A program made the position numbers and the translations under genes. Below are positions 8,445-16,505 of a stretch of 28,082 nt of DNA, piece by piece; within the stretch, counting starts at the first letter, position 1, and every line of letters begins with the position of its first letter. Below the pieces are notes generated by a model. That model did no database searches. It was not told the DNA's origin and worked only from the letters and a program-made list of their open reading frames with translations. The DNA is taken from positions 1 to 28,082 of the forward strand of contig JBMOLK010000338.1 in NCBI GenBank assembly GCA_049325575.1, read 5' to 3'. The stretch is from JBMOLK01 sp049325575 (GTDB taxonomy: Bacteria > Bacillota > Clostridia > Acetivibrionales > Acetivibrionaceae).

Positions 8445-9752
8445 CTAATCCATGTACCTTAATATTGAACTTATTTCCTTGTTATAATCCTTGTAGATTG
8501 TTTCTTCGATTCTATCCAGTTCACCTGATGCATCCCCCTCGCTGCTGTGGATAAAGTCATACATCCTCTCATCCCACCACCGTGAAAGCTTTAAATCCAT
8601 TGGAGTGCAATACACCAGGGGTATCTTCTCTCTTAGTTCTGCGTAGAGTTTTTCGGCATGCTGCCCGCCAAGAAAGTTACTTTTGTTATTAACTATATCC
8701 TTATAATATCGTCTATCGTCATCAACAATCTTTTTTACAAATTTCCATGCAAGTTCCTTGTATTTACTTTGACTGGTAATAGCAAGAGCAGAAGCTCCAT
8801 TTGCAGCATAGACACCAAAGGGCAGTCTTGTAACCCTCCATTTGCCTTTTGTCTCCGGCGCCCAGGAGTTCAGAGTGTACTCCCCCCAACTGCCCAGCTG
8901 CACCATCACTATTTTTCCCTCTCTGATTGATTCCTGTCCAACCGGGTCCCAAATACCCTGGGACAATTCCAAGCCTTCCTCTTTAACCTGTCTTGCCAGG
9001 CTTAGTACAATTTCATAATCACGAGTGTTACGTACAAACTTCATATTATTATCAAAAAAGCCCTGATCTGAAGATACAACCTCTATAGGGTCCATTCTCC
9101 ACTGCAGTACCCATTTATTATGCTTTTTTAGTTCTCTAATCATAGCAATCCACCTCTGCGGGTCTTCCATATATTCACCAAGTTCCTCCGGGTCAGTTGG
9201 AAAGCCATACTGCTCTAGGATGTCCGACCTGTAATATAATACAGAAGGATTATGAACCAACGGAAGTGCCAGGAGTTTTTTGCCATCCAGTGACCTGGTC
9301 CAGCTTAGCTGGTGCTCGGAAAACTTGTCTATTTCTTCACCGGCATTATAAGGAGGCCCAAACAAGTTCTCCAAACCTTCTATCAGGTTTAACTGTCCCA
9401 TTTGACTGCTTTGGACAAGCAGAATGTCAGGAGGCGAACCCGAAGCCAGCGCACTTAAATATTTTTCTGTAACATTTCCGTCAACTTTTTGAAATTCGAT
9501 AGTTATTCCCGGGTGTTCATTTTCAAAATTCTTTTTACCTTGAATCCACCCGTCATAATATCCCCATACGGTTATTTTGTCCGTCTTAGGCGTACTGCTT
9601 TCAGTGTTCTCTTGTGATTTATCGGTTTCCTTTTCTATTAAATCGACTTGACTATTTCCCGAATTTCCCAGATCTCTTGTTTCGGCTGTACTGCATGACA
9701 CCATCAGCAATATAGGTATTAAAAATAGACAATGATGCAAATACTTTTTCAC
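8445..9752 (-). CDS. Family 1 extracellular solute-binding lipoprotein (sugar ABC type)
   Basis: The 435-residue protein starts at GTG 9750-9752 with AAGGAGG eight bases upstream. A lipoprotein signal peptide ends in the lipobox LMVSC (Cys20). An acidic Ser/Thr/Gln-rich tether (about 21-57) follows. Then comes the classic solute-binding protein start ITVWGYYDGW..NFENEHPGITIEF, and the SGSPPDILLVQSSQMGQL hinge segment. These proteins capture oligosaccharides outside the membrane for ABC uptake or sensing. No permease or ATPase gene lies next to it; its neighbours on the same strand are two c-di-GMP proteins. It may therefore serve an importer encoded elsewhere, or act as a sensor. The family call is firm; the ligand and role are not known. 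Confidence 0.88.
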   Translation of the reverse strand: MKKYLHHCLFLIPILLMVSCSTAETRDLGNSGNSQVDLIEKETDKSQENTESSTPKTDKITVWGYYDGWIQGKKNFENEHPGITIEFQKVDGNVTEKYLSALASGSPPDILLVQSSQMGQLNLIEGLENLFGPPYNAGEEIDKFSEHQLSWTRSLDGKKLLALPLVHNPSVLYYRSDILEQYGFPTDPEELGEYMEDPQRWIAMIRELKKHNKWVLQWRMDPIEVVSSDQGFFDNNMKFVRNTRDYEIVLSLARQVKEEGLELSQGIWDPVGQESIREGKIVMVQLGSWGEYTLNSWAPETKGKWRVTRLPFGVYAANGASALAITSQSKYKELAWKFVKKIVDDDRRYYKDIVNNKSNFLGGQHAEKLYAELREKIPLVYCTPMDLKLSRWWDERMYDFIHSSEGDASGELDRIEETIYKDYNKEISSILRYMD

Positions 9753-9804
9753 GCTGTTTTCCTCCTTGTCCTATTAATTTAAGATCACAATTCATTAACT
9801 GTTA

Positions 9805-9906
9805 AATGGATTAAACTGTAATAGAAGATAAACAAGATATGCAAGCCATTTAAATCAAATAGGCTTAAGCAAGTCATATGCTTATCTTCAAAGTTTGCTA
9901 TCTCTA
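9805..9906. repeat. Palindromic element, copy A (diverged)
   Basis: About 102 bases align with copies B and C (12832 and 24780), sharing AACTGTA, AGATAAACAAGATA, GCAAGCCATTT and the terminal CTATCTCTA. Identity is visibly lower than between B and C, and the left end is eroded. The arms remain complementary: AAGATAA with TTATCTT, AAGCC with GGCTT, and ATATG with CATAT, around a central ATTT/AAAT loop. Its right end overlaps the last codons of the GGDEF-EAL gene. Confidence 0.75.
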
Positions 9907-12593
9907 AAATCCAGCTTTATTGGTTTTACGCCTGTTTTAAGAAACCTTAAAAATTCTTCAGAAGGTATAGGTTTGCTGAAAAAATATCCCTGTAGTTCGT
10001 CACAGCCCATTTTCCTTAAACAGTCCATACTCTCGGCTGTTTCTACGCCTTCGGCGGTAACCCTAAGTCTAATATCCCTGGCCAGGCGTAGAACTGACTT
10101 GATAACCGCAACATTGTGCCGGTCAAAGGGAATATTGCTAACAAAGGTTTTATCCAGCTTAAGTCCCGTAATGGGCAGTCCTTTAAGTGCAGACAGTGAT
10201 GAATAACCCATACCGAAGTCATCAACCGATATATTTACACCCATATTTCTTATTTTCGTTAACTCATTTATAACATGTTCTTTATTTTCGATAATAAAAC
10301 TCTCTGTTATTTCCAGCTCCAGGTATTCAGGCCCTACCCCCGTATCTTTAAGTATACTTTCTATTAAAGCCGCCATATCATTTTGTTTAAACTGAAGGGG
10401 TGAACAGTTGACAGATACGCTAATATTTGAATATCCAGTTTTTTGCCATGCTTTTATTTGCATTAATGCCTCTCTTAATACCCATTCCCCTATAGGTATA
10501 ATTAGTCCCGTCTCTTCAGCCAGTTTTATAAATTGCTCTGGCAAAATCAGGCCGTCTTCAGGATTCATCCAGCGGATTAATGCCTCCGCACCTGTAATCA
10601 TTCCTGTTTTAGCATCAAATTTCGGCTGATAGTATAACAAGAACTCACCACGTTCAAGTGCCCTGTGCATCCCGTTCTCAAGCTTCATTCTTTCCGGTAT
10701 GCCCAAACTGTTTATTTCAGAATAGAAGCAGTAGGTGTTTCCGCCATGTTCCTTAGCAGCATACATAGCCATGTCGGCATTCTTAACAATCTCGATCATA
10801 CTCTCTGCGTCATCTGGATATATGCTTATCCCCAAGCTTCCACCGATAAACACTTCGCGTTCTTCCAGACAAAAGGGTTTTTTTAAAGTATTTATCACGG
10901 ATTGTGTTATTTGTTTTACTTCTCTTATATTAAGTCCATTAAGTGCAATGACGAATTCATCTCCCCCCAAACGGGCAAAAAAGCAGTTGTCATCCCCAAG
11001 GGAAACCAAAACTTTATTTACCCTGTTGGCAACCGCATTCAACAATAAGTCTCCAGCTGCATGCCCCAATGTGTCATTGACCTGTTTAAACCTGTCAAGG
11101 TCAATTAAGATCACTGCTGTAGGCTCATTTATTTTCTTACCTTCTGGTGAATTATCTTCCAACATTGCTTTTAAGTGTTTTGTAAAGCTGAACCTGTTGG
11201 GAAGACCGGTTACCATGTCGTAGTAAGCCAATTGGTGAAGCTTTTGTTCGGACTTAATAAGTTGGTTGGTTTTCCGCTCCAGCTCCTCATACATGGTTTG
11301 GTATTCAGTTATCATATCAGTTAAATCTTCAGACATAACTCTAAAATTGGATGTCAGTGCTTTAAGCTCATAGATATTACTTTCAGGCCATGAAACTTCC
11401 TGACCCAATCTAAGCTTTGAAGTTAGACCCGTACTTACTTTCATAAGTCTTGACAGGAAGCGAAGGACAAACCTGTTTATTATCAATATAATTACGGTAA
11501 TTAGTAGTGAGAAAAGGATTACAATACGCACCTGGAATAAATAGTTGTTAAAATATTCCGTCCTATAACTCATAATTGGTACCATTACTATCATCTTAAA
11601 ATTATAAAGTTCAGTTTCATATATGTATAAGGCTTTATTCCAGTTATCATCTGTGATCGGAGCAGCACTAATGTTGGGAAACCACCTTGCAAAACTATCT
11701 TTGATATACTTAAGTTCACCTTCTTCCCGCAAGCTTAAGAAAGCTTCTTCCCCCGATAATCGACTTGAGGCGAGAATAGTGGAATTACTATCCAGTAATT
11801 GTATGTTTAAAGGTGAAGTCAATGTACTAATTTTTATCAAGTCTTCAATATATCCCAGATGGATTACCGATTTTAGCTTAAGAGCCCTTAAATCTTCATG
11901 TGACCATTTTGAAACCTGCTCTCTGATTTTACTTGATGCTGTCTTACTGATTTCAAAGGCCTTAGCCTCAATTGTTTTCTCATAACTCCAACTATTTAGA
12001 ACAGTATACACAATAAAAGGTCCCAATATACCAGCGATGGACAAATGAATAAGAAAAGTTGCGATAGTGGGATACTTTTTAGGTCCGTCTTTATTTCCAT
12101 AAAGTTTTTCTATAGAAAAATATGTAGTGAACACATCTGCTAAAACTGCATTAAATATACCATTTACAGAATACATAAACATAAGAGAATATGTTTCAAT
12201 ACCTATTTGCCTAAAAGAAGAATAATAAGCAATGGATATAGTTAGACTTCCCAGGGATATCCAATATAAAGCATCCCAAATAATCAAATACTTTTGCTTT
12301 CTTTCATAAATTAAGCCTACAACCGCAATCTCAAGAAAGCTCAAAACAGGTTCCAAACCTTGATTTATAAACGTGTATTCTATGGCATTAGTCGTAGCAG
12401 CAGCAAATAATGCACCTTTTAAGCCGAAGAGCTTTAGAATTAGAAGAAAAAGAAAACTGCTGGCCATAAAATCCATATCAAAAATTATTTGAATACCAGA
12501 TATCTTTCCCCAAAGTGCAAGTGCAGTTAAAACAGAAAACAGTATGGATTTTTTTAAGAAGTTTTTATGGAAAAGTTGACTCTTTATATGCAA
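9888..12593 (-). CDS. Membrane GGDEF-EAL protein (c-di-GMP turnover)
   Basis: The 901-residue protein has about six N-terminal membrane helices (residues 15-200, MASE-like but not identified), an extracellular sensor segment (about 205-350), another helix (356-376) and a HAMP-like/coiled linker. Next is a GGDEF domain (455-625) with intact GGDEF at 543-547 but no RxxD inhibitory site. Last is an EAL domain (640-885) with the catalytic set E670 (EAL), N729, E761, D791-D792, K812 and E848. Both activities look possible: synthesis and hydrolysis of c-di-GMP. The start is uncertain: an in-frame TGA lies three codons above a TTG at 12591-12593, and the first ATG is about 40 residues in, inside the membrane region. 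A weak AAGGA lies 11 bases before the TTG, so TTG is chosen. The final RDSKL-stop is encoded by palindromic copy A. Confidence 0.88.
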   Translation of the reverse strand: MHIKSQLFHKNFLKKSILFSVLTALALWGKISGIQIIFDMDFMASSFLFLLILKLFGLKGALFAAATTNAIEYTFINQGLEPVLSFLEIAVVGLIYERKQKYLIIWDALYWISLGSLTISIAYYSSFRQIGIETYSLMFMYSVNGIFNAVLADVFTTYFSIEKLYGNKDGPKKYPTIATFLIHLSIAGILGPFIVYTVLNSWSYEKTIEAKAFEISKTASSKIREQVSKWSHEDLRALKLKSVIHLGYIEDLIKISTLTSPLNIQLLDSNSTILASSRLSGEEAFLSLREEGELKYIKDSFARWFPNISAAPITDDNWNKALYIYETELYNFKMIVMVPIMSYRTEYFNNYLFQVRIVILFSLLITVIILIINRFVLRFLSRLMKVSTGLTSKLRLGQEVSWPESNIYELKALTSNFRVMSEDLTDMITEYQTMYEELERKTNQLIKSEQKLHQLAYYDMVTGLPNRFSFTKHLKAMLEDNSPEGKKINEPTAVILIDLDRFKQVNDTLGHAAGDLLLNAVANRVNKVLVSLGDDNCFFARLGGDEFVIALNGLNIREVKQITQSVINTLKKPFCLEEREVFIGGSLGISIYPDDAESMIEIVKNADMAMYAAKEHGGNTYCFYSEINSLGIPERMKLENGMHRALERGEFLLYYQPKFDAKTGMITGAEALIRWMNPEDGLILPEQFIKLAEETGLIIPIGEWVLREALMQIKAWQKTGYSNISVSVNCSPLQFKQNDMAALIESILKDTGVGPEYLELEITESFIIENKEHVINELTKIRNMGVNISVDDFGMGYSSLSALKGLPITGLKLDKTFVSNIPFDRHNVAVIKSVLRLARDIRLRVTAEGVETAESMDCLRKMGCDELQGYFFSKPIPSEEFLRFLKTGVKPIKLDFRDSKL

Positions 12594-12781
12594 ATTCTGT
12601 CACTTCCTTTTATATAGTATCAATAAATTTGGAGAAAAACTATGTGGTGGTATGAGAATCAGTTTAGTAAAAGAAAGTTACAATTACGCTTATTATAAAT
12701 ATTCGACGCAATAACAAAAAACTCCTTCTTGCTTTGTTTATTCTTAAGCTTCACTATCCCATGATGTGCACTCTACAATAT

Positions 12782-12808
12782 AAAAAAGCCGGGAGTTTAC
12801 CCCGGCTT
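12782..12808 (-). terminator. Intrinsic terminator of the pectate lyase gene
   Basis: AAGCCGGG (12786-12793) and CCCGGCTT (12801-12808) form a perfect 8-bp GC-rich stem with a 7-base loop, followed on the minus strand by a run of U. It lies 130 bases past the pectate lyase stop codon, with palindromic copy B in between, so the mature transcript should carry the palindrome in its 3' untranslated region. Confidence 0.88.
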
Positions 12809-12831
12809 AAAGAATATAATACCTTTGTTTA

Positions 12832-12932
12832 TAGAGATCGAACTGTAAAAGTAGATAAACTTGATGGGCCCGCCATTTGTATCAAATTAGCGGAGCGAAT
12901 TATATGTTTATCTTTACAGTTCGTTATCTCTA
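12832..12932. repeat. Palindromic element, copy B (101 bp)
   Basis: It starts TAGAGATCGAACTGTAAAAG and ends with the near-complement CTTTACAGTTCGTTATCTCTA, so the whole element folds into one hairpin centred on ATTTG-TAT-CAAAT. It differs from copy C at only five of 101 positions, all clustered at about 12861-12873. One of these changes gives CCGC, which can pair with GCGG across the loop. It begins six bases after the pectate lyase stop codon (minus strand), upstream of that gene's terminator. Confidence 0.92.
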
Positions 12933-12937
12933 ATAAC

Positions 12938-15901
12938 TTAAGGATTAATCTTACCTACACCTGCGTTTTGAATTACTATGGATTTCACACTATCGACAGG
13001 ATCAAGTGCACCAGAGTAATCGTACGGCGGGTTGAAGCTGCAAGTTGAAGTTGTTGGCTGACTTCCGGTACAATTTACAAATTTATTATTGGATACATCC
13101 CAATAACCTGTTATATCACTGTACCAAAATCCAAGGGGGTCCTTGGAGTTTTCAAAGTAGTTGTTTTCAACCCTAAGCTTTGCACCCATTCTTGAGTTTA
13201 TTCCGGTATCAATAATGCCTGCATAATAGTTGTTGAATATATGCCCTGTGCCAAACCTGAAAAGCGGCAACCGTGAAAAACAATTTTCAAAACGGTTATG
13301 GTGATATGTTATTTTTCTGTCGTAATTATCACTGTCGGAGGAGCCTACAAGACTGGTCTTGTAACTATCGTGAAGATAATTCCATGAGTAAGTAATATAT
13401 TCACAATCACCTTTTGCATCAAGCAAACCATCATAATAATCCTTATCATGGTCTAAATCATTATATAATTCGCAGTGGTCAACCCATATATTGTTGGCCG
13501 GTCCTTCAATACCTATACAATCCTTATCACCTATATTAACATGATGAATTTTCAGGTTGCGTATGATGATATTGCTTGCACGGGTTATCTTAATACCTAT
13601 GCCGTTAAATTCACCACTTGTACCAACCCCGAGGATTGATATATCGGAAACATCCTTTACATCAATTTTGCTTAATCCACTGGAATTGGAAGGTGTAATA
13701 GTTCCATTTACATATATTGTCAAAGGTTGAGTTCCCTTGTTATTGATGGCATTCTGTAAGTCAGTCCCATTATTTACAGTAACTACACTGCCACCCTGAC
13801 CACCGGTTGTTCCTCCATTTAGTGTTGCAAAGCCTACCGGTCTATCGGTAACAGGTATTGAAGTAGTTACTATTGTGGGTGTTGGTATAGGTGTTGCTGT
13901 TGGTGTTGCTGTTGGTGTTGCTGTTGGTGTTACTGTCGGTGTTGCTGTCGGTGTTGCAGGATTAAGTGTTTCCACCGGGAATACTTTTATTATTCCAAGA
14001 AGGTATCTTTTAAGCAATGTAAGATCGGTAGAATTTATCAGGCCATCCCCACTTAACTCTGCAGCAGCAAAACCGTTTTGCGAAGGGAAGATGCTGATGA
14101 TTTTAAGCATGTATCTCTTTAATATTGTATAGTCAGTGGAGTTCACAAGTCCATCTCCATTTAAGTCCCCATACCTGAATTGCCCCGGCGTATAGGTAGG
14201 TAAAGCTGATGGTGTCGGAGATGGGCTTACCGGTTGTGTTGATGCAGTTACAGTCGGAGTTGGCAAAGCTGTACCGTTACCTAAGACAGCTACATTATCA
14301 AATCTGGTTGCTGTCTTGTAGCCTGCCAAAGCAATTGCTCCAGCGCTTAAGCTGCTGTCATCAGCTGTCAATTCAAGGTTTCCGTTAACATACATTTTTA
14401 GTGAGCTGCCATTCATCTCAAGTCTTACAGTGTACCAAACACCTGGTGATAATGTATAGGGTTTACTTACCAAAGTAGTTGATGAACCACTAACCTTTCT
14501 TCTGATTTCAATAGAATCCTGGTAAAGAGATGCAGCATAGTAATTGTTGTTATCAATAAATCTTCCCAAAACATAGGACCTGTTTGATAACGAATCCATT
14601 TTGACTCCAGCCTCTACACTATAGTCCTTCCATGCTGGATTTCCTGCATATGCATATCCTTCCACACCGGCGTTTGACTGGTAGTAAACCTTATTGCCCC
14701 CATCATCAACAACAGACCAGGTACCATATTTCACGGTCCACCCATTTGCATCTCCATCGTCAAAGTTATCAGAGAACAAGACTCCGGTTAAAGGTGTTGA
14801 TAAAGGGCTTGTTGCTGGTGTCGTTGTGGGTGTTGGTGTCGATGGTGAAGTTGGACCTTGCGACGGAGTCGGATAAGTAGTGGAAGAGTCCCTTTCCGGC
14901 TTGCCTGCGCCTGAATATTTTAAACATATATCTTTTACATCTGCTGCATTATCTGCAGTATATGAGTAGTAGTTGCCCGGGCTCCACTTTATGCCGGATT
15001 CCCTGGTCAATATTGCCGCAGAATTTACAAAATAGCTTCCAATATCTTTTAAGTATCCCGGCAAGGATGAGGTATCGTAAAACTTTGAAGGATTATCTAC
15101 ATTTTCAAAATAGTTTGCTTCCGATATTATTTTTGCAGAGCAGCCTATGCCTATACCATACATATCTACGGCTTTGTAATAGTTATTAAATATATGAACC
15201 TCCCCAAATCTAACCCTGGGATGTCTTTGGTCAGTTCCATCGAATATATTGTGATGATATGTAACTTTAAGCTTTCCCTCATCCATGGCACCATTAGTAT
15301 CTGAATGCCCTACAAGGGATGTTTTTATATGGTTGTAGAAATGGCAGTACGACACTGTTATAAAGCTTGATCCGCGTTTTATATCAAGTAACCCGTCATG
15401 GTGTGATGCACTTTGGTCTATAACTGGATCATCGGAGAAGGAGCAGTGATCTACCCATACATTGGTAGTACCTTCTGTTATGTTTATACAGTCGTATTCA
15501 GTACCTGATACAGGAGTCACCGCATCACCAAACTCTATATTCTTTATTATGACATTTTTCACTCCCGATAGCAGCAAACCTCCATAGCGAAGTTTGGCCC
15601 CGTTTATACCTATTATTGATTTGTTTGAACCGACTTCTGTCCAGACACCCTGCCCAAGTTCTAAATACCCTGAAACATATACAATTCTTGGTGTGTCTCC
15701 CGCTACAGCTGAATTAAAAGCTGATAGGGTGCTCACGGTAACAGTCTCACCGCCCTGACCGCCTGTAGTACCTCCATTTGCTGCCGCAAAGCCTATGGGA
15801 CCGTTGGGAGCAGCGCTTACTTCCATTGTTACAGCAGGTATGCTTACTAAAGTAAGAACCAAACATACCGATAACAAAACTGCTAAAAATCTCTTTCTCA
15901 T
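12938..15901 (-). CDS. Two-headed cellulosomal pectate lyase: PL1 / LamG-like / type I dockerin / PL1
   Basis: The 987-residue secreted protein starts at ATG behind GGGAGGAAG. Signal peptide 1-30. PL1 lyase A covers about 34-335: WVDHCSF, HHDGLLDIKRG, VTYHHN and RHPRVRFGEVHIFNNYY, which holds the catalytic-type Arg. After a Ser/Thr/Pro linker, a LamG/concanavalin-like module covers 374-542. The type I dockerin covers 576-645: loop 1 D579-N581-D583-N587-D590; loop 2 begins with Glu615 in place of the usual Asp/Asn. Both recognition pairs are Ser-Thr. A TPTATPTA linker follows, then PL1 lyase B at about 687-987 (WVDHCELY, YYDGLLDAKG, ITYHHN, RLPLFRFGTGHIFNNYY). It should cleave polygalacturonan by beta-elimination outside the cell, carried on a primary scaffoldin. 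An internal rather than terminal dockerin is uncommon. It is divergent from the membrane AraC-type gene. Confidence 0.93.
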   Translation of the reverse strand: MRKRFLAVLLSVCLVLTLVSIPAVTMEVSAAPNGPIGFAAANGGTTGGQGGETVTVSTLSAFNSAVAGDTPRIVYVSGYLELGQGVWTEVGSNKSIIGINGAKLRYGGLLLSGVKNVIIKNIEFGDAVTPVSGTEYDCINITEGTTNVWVDHCSFSDDPVIDQSASHHDGLLDIKRGSSFITVSYCHFYNHIKTSLVGHSDTNGAMDEGKLKVTYHHNIFDGTDQRHPRVRFGEVHIFNNYYKAVDMYGIGIGCSAKIISEANYFENVDNPSKFYDTSSLPGYLKDIGSYFVNSAAILTRESGIKWSPGNYYSYTADNAADVKDICLKYSGAGKPERDSSTTYPTPSQGPTSPSTPTPTTTPATSPLSTPLTGVLFSDNFDDGDANGWTVKYGTWSVVDDGGNKVYYQSNAGVEGYAYAGNPAWKDYSVEAGVKMDSLSNRSYVLGRFIDNNNYYAASLYQDSIEIRRKVSGSSTTLVSKPYTLSPGVWYTVRLEMNGSSLKMYVNGNLELTADDSSLSAGAIALAGYKTATRFDNVAVLGNGTALPTPTVTASTQPVSPSPTPSALPTYTPGQFRYGDLNGDGLVNSTDYTILKRYMLKIISIFPSQNGFAAAELSGDGLINSTDLTLLKRYLLGIIKVFPVETLNPATPTATPTVTPTATPTATPTATPIPTPTIVTTSIPVTDRPVGFATLNGGTTGGQGGSVVTVNNGTDLQNAINNKGTQPLTIYVNGTITPSNSSGLSKIDVKDVSDISILGVGTSGEFNGIGIKITRASNIIIRNLKIHHVNIGDKDCIGIEGPANNIWVDHCELYNDLDHDKDYYDGLLDAKGDCEYITYSWNYLHDSYKTSLVGSSDSDNYDRKITYHHNRFENCFSRLPLFRFGTGHIFNNYYAGIIDTGINSRMGAKLRVENNYFENSKDPLGFWYSDITGYWDVSNNKFVNCTGSQPTTSTCSFNPPYDYSGALDPVDSVKSIVIQNAGVGKINP
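13890..13958 (-). repeat. 12-bp tandem repeat coding the TPTA linker
   Basis: Five near-identical 12-base units and part of a sixth (plus strand GGTGTTGCTGTT) encode the T-A-T-P linker between the dockerin and the second lyase. This is low-complexity coding sequence that is likely to vary in length. Confidence 0.8.
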
Positions 15902-16056
15902 TTTTACTTCCTCCCTACATAATTATATATTTATTTAATGTGAACCCTATACTATACCAAGTTGGACTCACTATTAAATTCATATTATTTATTTCTTCTG
16001 CTCCAGTGTATTTGTAATTTAATGTTGTTTTGGAGATTTAATGCTGCTAGATTAAA

Positions 16057-16084
16057 AATATAAATGGAACGTAGTGTATAACAA
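16057..16084 (-). promoter_or_regulatory. Candidate promoter for the pectate lyase gene
   Basis: On the minus strand TTGTTA (16079-16084) and TATATT (16057-16062) are 16 bases apart, about 155 bases before the lyase start. The matches are four and five of six. In such an AT-rich gap this is only a candidate. Confidence 0.3.
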
Positions 16085-16218
16085 AGATACGCTATAGATT
16101 TTATAGAAAATTAACATTTAAATAGCCGAATCAATATAATAGTATTATTCTATTATTTAGATTGTAAATGCTCTTTTTTTACTTTGCTTCTTTTAATGCC
16201 GTTATCTCTGAAGCTTCC

Positions 16219-16372
16219 ATTTTTTAATGTGCACTTTTTAATGTACCTGATAATCTATACTTATAAAACATGATAAAATAGGACTTCCCCTTTATTCCGT
16301 ATACAATATTTGATATAATATCATTAGAATTCATCATAAATTAAATTCGCTTAGTATTTGACTTTTTAATGT
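16219..16372 (+). repeat. Three copies of a 12-mer direct repeat, candidate operator
   Basis: ATTTTTTAATGT (16219-16230), ACTTTTTAATGT (16233-16244) and ACTTTTTAATGT (16361-16372) lie in the divergent control region. The last two share further bases downstream (GAT then AT-rich). The third copy overlaps the -35 box and spacer of the regulator promoter, a position that would suit autoregulation. Confidence 0.45.
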
Positions 16373-16386
16373 CTACTGATTATAAT
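16358..16386 (+). promoter_or_regulatory. Strong sigma-A promoter of the AraC-type gene
   Basis: TTGACT (16358-16363), a 17-base spacer and a perfect TATAAT (16381-16386) lie about 120 bases upstream of the GTG start. This is the best promoter match in the window and predicts a leader of roughly 110 bases. Confidence 0.72.
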
Positions 16387-16505
16387 ATCAATCGTCCAAA
16401 TAATTCCTGTAATATCCTACTAGTTAATAAACGCTTTATATTAGTTGAATTCTAATTATATATTAAAATCACCATATTGCACTTTTAAGGGAAGGAAATG
16501 TTGCT

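Larger units (their letters stand above)
12594..12937. other. Intergenic region with terminator and palindromic copy B
   Basis: This 344-base gap between the pectate lyase stop and the GGDEF-EAL start contains, in minus-strand order, the 101-bp palindrome (12932 to 12832), a strong intrinsic terminator (12808 to 12782) and about 180 AT-rich bases that must hold the promoter of the GGDEF-EAL gene. I could not pick a convincing promoter there. Confidence 0.7.
15902..16505. other. 604-bp divergent control region between pectate lyase and AraC-type regulator
   Basis: This long AT-rich gap separates two divergent starts. It contains the strong promoter of the regulator gene (16358-16386), a weaker candidate promoter for the lyase (16057-16084) and three copies of the 12-mer A[CT]TTTTTAATGT. 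No gene or known RNA element was recognised. Confidence 0.7.

Noticed and set aside
10735..11223. 162-codon plus-strand open frame
   Set aside because: It is antisense to the intact GGDEF domain, has no ribosome site and no protein-like pattern.
12734..13048. 104-codon plus-strand frame across palindromic copy B
   Set aside because: It runs through a terminator, the palindrome and the end of the pectate lyase gene, with no ribosome site.
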